DNA of 64,000 bases from Shinisaurus crocodilurus (taxonomy: Eukaryota > Chordata > Lepidosauria > Squamata > Shinisauridae). Below are positions 55,191 through 64,000 of the stretch, piece by piece. Numbering within the stretch: position 1 is the first letter of the stretch; each line of letters opens with the position of its first letter. The notes below the pieces were generated by a model. That model was not told the DNA's origin. It was given only the letters and a program-made list of their open reading frames with translations, and searched no databases. The DNA lies in assembly GCA_021292165.1 (NCBI GenBank), contig CM037878.1, forward strand, positions 235,629,546 to 235,693,545, given 5' to 3'. Made by a program: the position numbers and the translations under genes.

Positions 55191-56910
55191 TTAACCCCAT
55201 AATATCCTAAAACCAAAATAAATATGAAAATGTAGGTCAGTTCTGTTCCTTCACACCAATTATACTCTTAGAAAGATAAAAGAAAGACTAGGGTGGTAAA
55301 CTGAAGGAAGTTTTCCAGGTACACCAAAGGTAGGATAGATGTCTATCCTTCTTCATAAAGAGGAATGATTGAGTCAAAGGAGAATTATTGACTCTAGGCT
55401 GGTGTGTTTCCAAACTTTGGGAAGTCACACAAGAACTCAGGTTAGTGGTGCAATGCTCTCTTCATTGAATAGGGAAGCAGGAGGCTTAAGTTCCTTCAAG
55501 AGTCAGTGTATAGAGGACTATGACAGTCTCTTTTTCATTTCACTAGAGGGTGTCAATGGAACCTGCAAAATGTTCCTGTTCTAAATTGTTTGCCCCTGCC
55601 TGCTAACACTTTGACAACATTGAGACTCACAATGGGGTGACTTGGTGCTCTCTGGCCATAAGCCCCTGTCTCTGGTAACAATGACATATTTGAGAGTCTA
55701 CATCTTTCTCACTAGAAAGGTTAATCCCTTATGAGGGATTGTGCACTCTCTCTGTGTGTACATTTGTGCAGAGAGAGAGTTAGAGAAAGTATCATTCTGC
55801 CATTTCATTCATACTTTGGCAAATTCTCCTAAACAGTAATTTGCATTTGTCTGATTTGATCTGTTTGTCCATCTGTTGGATGGATAAAGCACTGTAGGAA
55901 CATCTCATTGTCTCTTTGTTTTAACAGATTATCAAGGTTTTTCTTTTTTCTTTTTAGAAATTCTCAATTGTTCTTTCATCCTTAAGGGAGAAAAAAAATA
56001 CACACTAAACAATGGTAATCCGCATTGGTAATATCAGGCATTGAAGTAACTGTGGGTTTTAGGTTCTTAATCAATAGGAAGATAAGTATAAATAATTTAT
56101 TGCAGTAGTTAACTATTTTATTTGGACTCCAGCATGGCAGAGAGAAGGTTTAATTCCACACCCAGCATATAAAATATACCATCAACACAACAAGCAATAT
56201 TAGAGGCAATAAGCACCTCTTTTTCTGTTTCAGCTGATGAGTTTCCTCACTTAAGCAGAAAAAGTATAAAGTCTCTTTCATTTCAAATCCAGTCACAAGA
56301 ATGCTTACTATATTTACTTCTCTGTAGCAATATCTCTCTTAAATCCTTTCACAGTAGCTCCTTTGAACATAGTAGCAGGTCTGAAATGCCCTGTGATTTA
56401 AATCCAAGTACTATACAAAGAAATCTTCAAAAACTGAATTCTATTTAACTGAGCATTAGAAGCATTTCCACCACCCTAAACATCTGAACTGGAAAGAGAA
56501 ATCTGCAAGCGTTTGTAATATCTCTCAATTCTATAAGCACACTGCCTGTTAATCTCTAATCTCCTTTGCCTAACTTTTCTTTTTGAAAACTTGTATGTAT
56601 ATCGTAGCTGTAGCTCCTGCACATTCTAAATGTGCTGAAGCTTACAGGTGTACAAGATTAACCCGTAGAGTCCACATGAAGTGGTTGCACCTTCATTCGG
56701 TATCTCCTACATGGGCTAACACTCAGATTGTAGTACAAAGAAAAGATGGTATTATCTTTATTTATTATCGGTGTGAATATGTTGGAGTTGATTAAAGTTC
56801 ATAGGCCAATGTACATTAAAAACCAGTAGTTGTGAATATTCACACGAAGGCCCAGAGAATATACCCAAATGGACAACCAGAGTTTCTACCCAGTCGGTAT
56901 GGATAATACT
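54140..56910. other. Mostly unassigned sequence with CT/AC microsatellite
   Basis: 54.6-55.2 kb has the T/C-rich look of an antisense LTR, but I could not find matching termini and TSD. No gene recognised. Confidence 0.4.
55139..55189. repeat. (CT)n-(AC)n compound microsatellite
   Basis: About fifteen CT units then about eleven AC units. Confidence 0.95.
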
Positions 56911-56917
56911 GAATCCA

Positions 56918-57170
56918 GGGCCGGCGCTACCGCTAGGCAAACTAGGCGGTTGCCTGGGGCGTGTGGCTGAAGAGGGCGCAGAAATGCTGCGCTCCTCTTC
57001 GCTGCCGCCACGCCACCCCCACCAGGCCTCCGCCTCCCCGCCCGCCCCCGCCGCTGCCGCCCCTACCCGCTCGCCGCCGCCGCCACCGCGCCTCCCCCCC
57101 GCCGGCCCTCCCTTCCTCCCCCCGCCGCATCCGCGCCTCCCCCCCTCCCCCCCCCACCATTTACAGTCTC
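56918..57170 (+). mobile_element. Left end of a GC-rich hAT-like element
   Basis: CAGGGCCGGCGCTACC shares its first nine bases with the hAT terminus at 39,605, then runs into a CCG/CCCC-rich block of CpG-island composition ending in C runs. No matching right end or TSD is present, so it is truncated. Plus-strand proline/arginine-rich frames are compositional artefacts. Confidence 0.5.
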
Positions 57171-57335
57171 TTTTGACCATTTTGCTTGATGGCTCAAATA
57201 GTTTAATCACTAAGTAAGTTGCAAAATTCTTGAATGTTGCTATTTTGACTAGGCCTTCTATGCTTGCCTGATTCGGGTTTTTTGTATATTTTTATTCTGA
57301 GTGTACAACTGAGAGCTGGTATATCTTGTTTGTAT

Positions 57336-57372
<37 letters not shown>
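57336..57372. repeat. (GT)n-(AT)n microsatellite
   Basis: Short GT run followed by about thirteen AT units. Confidence 0.95.
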
Positions 57373-57412
57373 TGGTGTGGTCAGTAGACCATAAATAAAC
57401 ATTATTATTGTT

Positions 57413-57453
57413 TGCTGCTGCTGCTGCTGCTGCTTCTTCTTCTTCTTCTTCTT
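57413..57453. repeat. (CTG)n-(CTT)n microsatellite
   Basis: About seven CTG units joined to about seven CTT units. Confidence 0.95.
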
Positions 57454-57542
57454 GCTATTTTTTCTCTGGATTCTGAATTTTTGTCTGTTTATAGTTTTAA
57501 ATTATTTGCATGTTCACAAAACAACCCGATGACTTGGCACAA

Positions 57543-57674
57543 GAAGTTCCCATTGTAAAGCAAGGCCTGATGGTTGGGGTGGAAACAACTTTGTTCCCCA
57601 TTGCAGAGCAAGCTTTGCAGCGGAGAACGGCATGTACCCCAGCCACTAGGGCTTGCTTTGCAATGGACAACTTC
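57543..57674. repeat. Foldback with ~38-bp arms
   Basis: Left arm 57,543-57,580 (CCCATTGTAAAGCAAGGCC...) is inverted at 57,636-57,674 (...GGGCTTGCTTTGCAATGGAC). The loop also carries a partial third copy (CCCCATTGCAGAGCAAGC). It lies within a 133-codon open frame (57,510-57,911) that has no recognised domain. Confidence 0.7.
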
Positions 57675-58247
57675 TCAAAAATAACTTGGGTCTCCTTCTG
57701 TCTCCCAACAACACATTACCTGTCCGAGTGCGCCACAGCTATGGAGTACAGCCGGGATCATCCTCACATTCTGCATGCTGTGACACAGTTCCAGATACAT
57801 GGTTGCACTAAATCTTCTGCTAGTGCTTGCATGACCATTCACAGAACAGTACCAGTGAGTGAACTCATTTCATTCACGTTTCTTTGGATCCACTGCATAG
57901 TTACAAAGTAGAGAATAGATACTTTGACTTGCTTGTGAATATACCCAGTACCCAACTGACATTGTACCCTTATGCATATTCTCCGATATCACTTGTATTC
58001 TATGCTAGTTGACAGCACAGTGTGTGAAATCCTCTATTCATGCTATCAGTTTGTGCATATTCTCCATGCTTTCATGTGAATGTGAATCGTCACTGGCATT
58101 TATGTGCATACTTAAGTTATAACTACAGGCTATCTATCTATCTATCTATCTATATATGCATGTATGAGATAGAGAAATATATCTCACATTGGTTCGATGC
58201 AATGGTACCATAACATGTGGATACAACTGACCAAACAAACATGTACA

Positions 58248-58282
<35 letters not shown>

Positions 58283-59980
58283 GCATAGTTGCTTTCTGAG
58301 TCTGGGCAATGGTGAATTTCATGTTGCACATAATCTACAGTTTTTACATGGACCATAGAAGGAGAAATTGAATTTCAGATAGCAACATACATGTTCCTGG
58401 CCCTCATGATAATGTATCATGCCCATATTCAGCAGCTGCTCTTGGAATCTGATGCTGGCTGGTGCTTCCAAGGTGTTTTCAAAAAGCAATATGTATGGGA
58501 GAATGGGCAACAATTGATTATGAAAACAGATTATGTATTTTCTCTATGCAAGTTGCTCTTCAAATGTTGCACTGCAAACCATTGGAAGGAAGCACACCTC
58601 ACTTGTATTTCCACTCCTGCCACATCTTTAGAAATCCAAACCACTTGTGTTGTACCACTCTAGATAAAAACAGTTTCTATATATTTGCTTGCAATATATT
58701 TAAGTGACACTGTGACTACTTGCCTTCTGGGAGACCTCAAGAAAATGAGATGTGTGTCTCAGAAGGTTATTTCCAGGGGGGGAAATGTTAAATAAAATCA
58801 ATAAATAATGTGACCCGGAGGCAAAACAAACTGTTCATTTTACCTGTGAGCTTGCATGCACAGTTTATAAAGTTTCAGTCACTTGTCTAGCAAGTTTGAG
58901 CACAAATATGAATAATTCAACTGGACACAGTATTACAAGTGAGCCTAAAGAAAACATTACATTTGTACCTGTGATATGTCAGGACTCATAAATTCCCAAG
59001 CGCAAGGTAGCCAAAATGAAAGTAACATCCAGGGATTACATGCAACACCTTTTTGTGTGTCATTTCAGAAAACAACAGGAAACATTTCATTCCTTTTGAA
59101 CTTTACCTTTGATCAGTTATTTTTATCTGAATCAAATCCGTGTATTAAAAATGGATTTGCCAACCCAATATATCCACATATATATGCACATAACTGTAAT
59201 TCTTGAAGAACATGGAGCTCTCAGCAACCTATACTCATCAGTTCACTCTTACTATTATTGAATAGTGCAGAAGAATCTGTGTGACAAATTAAGGATGCAT
59301 GAGCATTGCTTATCCCAAGAGGGGTTGAGCATTTGTGAGCACTCGGTTTGAGTGCTGCTAAAAGACTTGCATTGCATGTGATCAGAAATTGCCCACCTCC
59401 ACTCCCCTTCTCCTACTCCAAGCACATACCTTTTGGGATGGGGGAAGGTGACAGCAGGGGTGGAGGTGGGCACTCAGGAGGCAGACACTTTGCATCTTTT
59501 CTGCCATTGACTTACAGGGTCACAAGGTTCATTCAGACTTCTCCCCTGTACTATTTAACGCAGGGGGGTTGTACCTTAGCCCTTTTGCTCCAAATCTGGC
59601 CCACCTGGGCTCCCAATCCATCCCTCCAGGTTTTCTCAGATGACCACACACCTTGCTCTGGACCCATCTCCTTTTTCCCGACTGCCATTTTTGGGGTGTG
59701 TTTTCCCACTTTCGCACAGTTTTCTGCAGGTTTCTTTCCATTCTAAAATGCCTCTTCTAATAAAGCTTAGTTACTAGTAGAAAGAGTTTTAAGCTAAGAT
59801 ATGCTGGTATGTTTAGTATTTTGACCCCATCCCTTTTGTCTTTGGCCATGTCACCTTCTGTCTTCAGCCATGCCCACCACTGAAATGTGGCCGGCAAGAG
59901 CTTCTCCAAAACTGACCTCAGGCTGAAAGAAATTTGGCACCCTGGTGTAACCCATAGAAATAGAATTCCACCATGAAACC
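57675..59980. other. Unassigned sequence, simple repeats only
   Basis: CTAT run at 58,131-58,154 and AAAT run at 58,247-58,282. No transposon or gene could be supported; open frames up to 132 codons lack motifs. Confidence 0.45.
58247..58282. repeat. (AAAT)n microsatellite
   Basis: Nine uninterrupted AAAT units. Confidence 0.95.
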
Positions 59981-59984
59981 ACTG

Positions 59985-60420
59985 GAGGAAGATCATCCAA
60001 GATTTGGAGTTTGGTGTCACCAGTTTACCGATGACACTCAGCTCTGTCTCTCATTTCCATCTGTTTCATGGGAGGCTAGAAAATCGTTCTGCTGTACACT
60101 ACCATGAACATTTTGTGGAAGGCAAGGCATATTTATAAATAAATAAAAAAGTTCTGAATCAGTGATTGTGGGCTAAATAAACTGAATCTTCAGGCATGAC
60201 ACAAGTAGCAGTTCTAACCTGTAAAACCCTAAATGACTTGGGACGAAAATATCTAAAGGACTGCCTCACTCCCATATGAGCCTGCCCAACTTTTAAGATC
60301 ATCTAAAAAGACACTGCCACATGCCCCACCATTATTTGATGTATATCTGGTAAGAACATGGGAGAGGACCATTTTGTTACTGAACACCCCGATACTCTGG
60401 TGTGCTTGACATGGTAGTCT
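59985..60420 (+). mobile_element. Rearranged L2-type LINE fragment
   Basis: Reads FGVWCHQFTDDTQLCLSF at about 60,008-60,060, the L2 RT catalytic context with YADD changed to FTDD. After other sequence, CKTLNDLGRKYLKDCL (about 60,220-60,270) comes from the C-terminal region. The span between these motifs in the 28-30 kb L2 is much longer, so an internal deletion is implied. Confidence 0.65.
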
Positions 60421-60697
60421 GTTCTTGAAACAGAGGCTTCATTTTAGCTTGGGAATAGCACAGGAGAAGTCTTTTCACTATCTTAGAAGCCAGGCCTTGT
60501 ACTCAAGGCAGGACTGCACACATGACATTAAGTCATCATCACCCTCCTCTGGCATACCTATAGTTCTCCAGACTAAATCCCTTGATCTCTTCCCCCTCAT
60601 CAAATGCTAGCTGTAGAAGGGTCAGCTGGAAAGTGCTTTCAGCAGCCTGTTACTCTTTACCTTCCCGCTTAAATGAGGAGGAAGAAGAAGGCTCATT

Positions 60698-60790
60698 CAT
60701 TCATTACATTTCTATATTGTCCAATAGCCAAAGCCCTCTGGGAAGTTCACAGCATAATAAACCATCCATAACATAAAACCTTTTCACCCC
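60698..60790 (-). mobile_element. Antisense LINE tail fragment
   Basis: ATTTCTATATTGTCCAATAG then CCAAAGCCCTCTGGGAAGTT and CATAATAAACCATCC are the antisense of a LINE 3' terminus like the one at 20.6 kb. Confidence 0.5.
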
Positions 60791-61213
60791 AAAATATTGC
60801 TCTAATCCCAGTTATCCATACCCTATTTGCATCATTCATTGTTATAGTTTCTGCCCTAGAAATCCCCCAACTAAGTTACCAGCCACCTTCCCTTTCCAAG
60901 TTGTTCTCCACTCCCCTTGTCCCAGGCAGCCACCCTCTCACTCCCTTTGTGATCCAAATTTGCTGGACATACCAAATCCTGTTTGAGCATATCAAGGACA
61001 CCTTGTGGTTCCCCACACAGACAAGCAGCTCTCCTTCCCTCTTTCACCATTGGAGCCTTTCTTCATCACTGCCTCCCTCTGTAAGGACTTCTCCGCACCC
61101 ACATAGACGCACACCATGCTAGTGAATTACACCACACCATTGCTTTTAATGTATTTGCTTGAGTAATTAGAACTATTAGTCTGTCTGAATTAATGTTAGC
61201 CTATAAATGCCTG

Positions 61214-61745
61214 TTGTTTGTTTGTTTGTTTGTTTAATTGATAATCTGCTTTCCCACTAACAATAGTACTCAAGGCAGCTGATATAGTAATAAAGTACAG
61301 ATAATGAAAACATAACCAGTTCAATTAAAACACATCAGTCAAAAACACATTGAAAACACATCAGTTACGAAGGAACAAGAATAAACAGCAGCCAACAGTT
61401 AAAATCTAGATCAGCAAACAAGACAGCTTAACAGCCAAAAGGCTACCTGAATAAAAAATATATGTGCCTGCCTGTAGAAGGGCAATAAAGATTGCTCTAG
61501 CCTTACCTATCTTAGCAGGGAGTTCCAGAGCCAGAAGCAGCCATCAAGAAGGTTGTCTCTCATATTCCCAACAGCTGTGCCTCCAGTGGTGGTACAGCAG
61601 AAAGGCCTTCCCAAGGATCTTAAAACCTAGGAAGGCTTATAAGGGAGAAGTGGAAGTGGTCCTCCAAACAGCCTGGTCCCAAGTCATGTAGGGCTTTATT
61701 GTTTATAACCACCACTTTGTGCCTGGAAACAGACCAGTAGCTAGT
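61214..61745 (-). mobile_element. Antisense non-LTR retrotransposon 3' region
   Basis: TTTG repeats (61,214-61,235) then AATCTGCTTTCCCACTAACA and CAAGGCAGCTGATATAG (antisense tail). GGGAGTTCCAGAGCCAGAAG, ACAGCCTGGTCCCAAGTCAT and GTAGGGCTTTATTGTTTATA are the familiar antisense wording of an L2-group 3' region. No intact frame. Confidence 0.55.
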
Positions 61746-61989
61746 GAGACTAATGTAATACTCTTGAATATAAGCCCATGTCTGACCTTTTGAATGTATG
61801 TTTTTAAATCTTTTCAATAAAGTAATCTTTGGTTAAACATCTGTGTCTTTAGGCTCCAAATCCCTTTAACCCATAAGGTGCCAAGTTTGGGGAGTGCTTA
61901 GTGCTCAATTTTTTAATTTTTTAAAAATCCCTCTGGATGTTAGGGTTCCATGTCTGAAGGTTCATATTCAGGCATATATCAATGTTAAG

Positions 61990-62320
61990 TAGCACACTTG
62001 GTAACACTTTCCACAGCAGCACTCAGATTGTGGAATGACCTGCCTAGAGGTCCTTCTAGCTCACATTGTGTTACATTTTTTCTGCCTATGGAAGACCTTA
62101 GGCCAGCATTTAATCTCAGCGAACTGCTTTATTCTCTGAACTGTTGCATTGTTTTTCTGCTGCCCCTGTTTTCTGTTCACTGTTGTGTTTTTAACTGATT
62201 GATGTAATGTATTGTATTGTTTTTAATTGATTGCTTTTAATTGCTTTTGTTAGTTGGGTGTGCTGTGGCAGAAAGGCAGGATACAGATTCTTAAATAAAT
62301 AAATAAATAAATAATGCCCA
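61990..62320 (+). mobile_element. L2-group LINE C-terminus and tail
   Basis: TLSTAALRLWNDLPRGPS matches the conserved C-terminal phrase. The tail GAAAGGCAGGATACAGATTC ends in (AAAT)n at 62,294-62,312. Confidence 0.65.
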
Positions 62321-62654
62321 GTTGGATATATTTTTTTAATGTTGACTCCCGCACATACCAAAGAAAGTGTTATGTTATACTGGTGAATATTAATTAAGAA
62401 AATGCTCTTAAAGAGGATGCATACCACTTAAGAATCTTTTAAAAAAAAAAAATCTTGGGCAAAAATATCTCCTAACAAAACAGTACTTTTTCCATTGTGG
62501 CAGCATGTTATGTAATGGTTGACTTCTCACACCTGAAATATTTGGCAGAACAATATTGACGTGTGGTTATCAAATTGCCTGTATTAAAATGGATTACATG
62601 CTTGGCACTCCCCATGACTCTAGCTTTTATATCTATTTTTAACATGTAAAGGCA

Positions 62655-62745
62655 TATTTATTTATTTATTATATTTTTGAATCGCCCATCTGGCCAGTCA
62701 TCCGGCCACTTTGAGCGATGTACAGTCTAATTAAATACAAGAAAA
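62655..62745 (-). mobile_element. L2 3' terminus, antisense
   Basis: TTTATTTATTATATTTTTGA, ATCGCCCATCTGGCCAGTCA and GAGCGATGTACAG are the reverse complement of the 3' UTR of the L2 at 30.15-30.21 kb, so it is the same family in a minimal copy. Confidence 0.75.
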
Positions 62746-62954
62746 AAACAGAGCGTCAGTTAGCCCTGGGATATTGCATGATCCAGCAACATTCTCAATA
62801 ATACACTAACATACTGCTGTTTTTTCTACATGTTTGCTTCTCATTTCTGCTTGTTGAACACATAACACATACATTCAGCTGTTTTTCATTATTCCCTTTT
62901 CTGTAATGAATCTGATTTCTTTTGCAGTGCTTCCCCCCTTCTAACACACTGTCA

Positions 62955-62977
62955 GTGTGTGTGTGTGTGTGTGTGTC
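62955..62977. repeat. (GT)n microsatellite
   Basis: About eleven GT units. Confidence 0.9.
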
Positions 62978-63027
62978 TGTTTTCTTCCTCCTTTTTGGCA
63001 TTTCCCTGCCCTTTTTAAATAAGAAGA

Positions 63028-63145
63028 TCCTAAGAAGAGCCCTACTGAATCAGACAAATGAGCCATGTGGTACATCATCCCATTTCCTGCATAAGCTGAC
63101 AAAATACTTCTGGAAAACCCCATAGCAGGACATGAAGGCAATTGC
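63028..63145 (-). mobile_element. CR1-type LINE 3' end, antisense (left part)
   Basis: CTAAGAAGAGCCCTACTGAA, TCAGACAAATGAGCCATG and CATAGCAGGACATGAAGGCA are antisense CR1 3' wording. The copy is split by LTR no. 3 and resumes at 63,811. Confidence 0.65.
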
Positions 63146-63810
63146 TGATGGCGCGTGAGTGACAGCAGAGCCCCGTGTGTGCGAGATAGGAGATTAAAAA
63201 TCCTGTTAGTGTGTAGAGGCCCATTTATCCACACACAGAAATCCAGATCTTTCTCTCCCTCTCTCTGCGCAGCATGCAGCGTTTCGGTTGCAATCAGCCA
63301 GCCAGCTTTCCAGCCTGTAATCCGACTCCAGCAGCCAGCTCCCCCGTTTGCAGATAGCAAGGAAAAAACTCTGTAACTCCACAGGTCTATTCTACCTGTT
63401 TATTTACTTAGCAAAGTAATATTCTACAGAGTATACATTTCCTAGTTACAGTCCATGTGCAGAGTACAATGCATAGCAAGCATTTATTCCAGTGGAGCAG
63501 GTTGAGCTTTACCCCACCTCAGCAAAGACGCTACACCGCTGCATAAGTGCAGCAAGCAATAGTCAGAAGAAAAGAATGAAGAGAGAGAACAGTCCTGCTC
63601 CTCTCCAAAATGGCTCCAGACAGACAACAAGCCAATACGTCATCAGAACATACAAACCATGTGACCAGCCCATATTGTTCTCACACTTTAGTAACCCCTG
63701 CAAAAACACGAGATTCTAGAGAGACACAACAAACCTGTCTACCCGCCATTCTGTCCCCTCCATGTGTAAACAATGTGCCCCAGCCTGTGGATGTGACACA
63801 CATCACAACA
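63146..63810 (-). mobile_element. Solo LTR no. 3 nested in CR1 (5-bp TSD)
   Basis: A 665-bp block begins TGATGGCGCG and ends CATCACAACA, flanked by the perfect 5-bp duplication ATTGC (63,141-63,145; 63,811-63,815). Removing it joins two halves of an antisense CR1, which supports the boundaries. An AATAAA on the minus strand (63,483-63,488) suggests minus orientation. No internal retroviral genes are present. Confidence 0.72.
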
Positions 63811-63895
63811 ATTGCCACCTCCTCCTGTTGTTGCTTCTGGCAGCTGGTATTCTGTGGCATTCTGCCTCTGAGCCTGCATATATAAGCAATCTTAA
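63811..63895 (-). mobile_element. CR1-type LINE 3' end, antisense (right part)
   Basis: CTGTTGTTGCTTCTGGCAGC, TGGTATTCTGTGGCATTCTG and CCTCTGAGCCTG continue the antisense CR1 that stops at 63,145. Confidence 0.55.
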
Positions 63896-64000
63896 CTCCC
63901 TCAGTTACCCTCAGTCTATTGTACGAAGTGTCGTGCTGTTTTTTGTTTTGTTTTTGCACTAAATTGCACAGGCCTTGAGCATCTTGCCATGAGGTCCTCA
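63896..64000. other. Unassigned window end
   Basis: A TATATAAG phrase at about 63,879 precedes this stretch but has no supported promoter context. Nothing else is recognised. Confidence 0.4.

Noticed and set aside
54480..55200. Fourth solo LTR around 54.6-55.2 kb
   Set aside because: Composition resembles an antisense LTR, but no TG...CA pair with matching flanking duplication could be found.
56942..57217. Pro/Arg-rich and Gly-rich frames at the CCG-rich block
   Set aside because: Pure composition effect of CCG/CCC repeats; overlapping frames on both strands are equally long.
59348..59746. 132-codon plus-strand frame as a gene
   Set aside because: Translation has no motif and is rich in residues from low-complexity DNA; no other support.
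63860..63900. Promoter with TATATAAG box at the window end
   Set aside because: The TATA-like string lies at the edge of an antisense CR1 fragment, with no start-site or exon evidence.
1..64000. CRISPR arrays, bacterial operons or a novel defence-type gene system
   Set aside because: The whole window has vertebrate repeat content. The only tandem arrays are microsatellites and minisatellites without regular unique spacers, and no operon-like coding exists.

Overview
This window reads as repeat-dense, non-coding vertebrate DNA. The repeat set points to a squamate reptile, most likely a lizard: L2 and CR1 LINEs, a MIR/CORE-type tRNA SINE, a 5S rRNA-like SINE with a CR1-type tail, many hAT and Tigger-like DNA elements, and abundant microsatellites. 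The species cannot be fixed from this sequence. I see no convincing host protein-coding exon, tRNA gene, rRNA gene or CRISPR array. The only strong protein signals belong to retrotransposons.

Layout. 0.4-3 kb: a CORE-SINE, a solo LTR with perfect 5-bp target-site duplications (TSDs), a 5S-type SINE, an unnamed ~0.45-kb repeat (family C) and an old antisense L2. 3-12 kb: mostly unique AT-rich DNA with short palindromic repeats and a Tigger-like MITE at 8.57 kb. 12-25 kb: more family C, a foldback element at 13.2 kb, old SINE/LINE tails, and families A and B. 25-31 kb: family D, a complete hAT element with 8-bp TSDs (26,180-27,106), then the best LINE in the window, a 5'-truncated L2 (27.9-30.26 kb) with recognisable reverse transcriptase but several frameshifts. 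31-38 kb: CR1 3' ends, a second solo LTR (33,028-33,850), and family D interrupted by family A. 39.6-41.55 kb: a 1.9-kb hAT-type element with perfect 8-bp TSDs enclosing a CpG-island-like block and a younger 5S-type SINE. 43-50 kb: families C and D, a second Tigger-like MITE in the opposite orientation, and an element carrying a ~110-bp minisatellite. 52-54 kb: a CR1 in two opposite-facing pieces (a probable twin-priming inversion) and a double palindromic MITE with a nested SINE. 55-64 kb: microsatellites, foldbacks, L2 remnants, and a third solo LTR (63,146-63,810) nested inside an antisense CR1.

Nothing here works as a gene system. The value of the window is as a stratified record of transposition: solo LTRs left by recombination, nested insertions that give relative ages, SINE/LINE pairs sharing 3' ends (CR1 with the 5S-type SINE), and several interspersed families (here labelled A-D) that I recognise as repeated but cannot name. 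Family labels A-D are mine; element classes are inferred from termini, TSDs and protein motifs without any database search.
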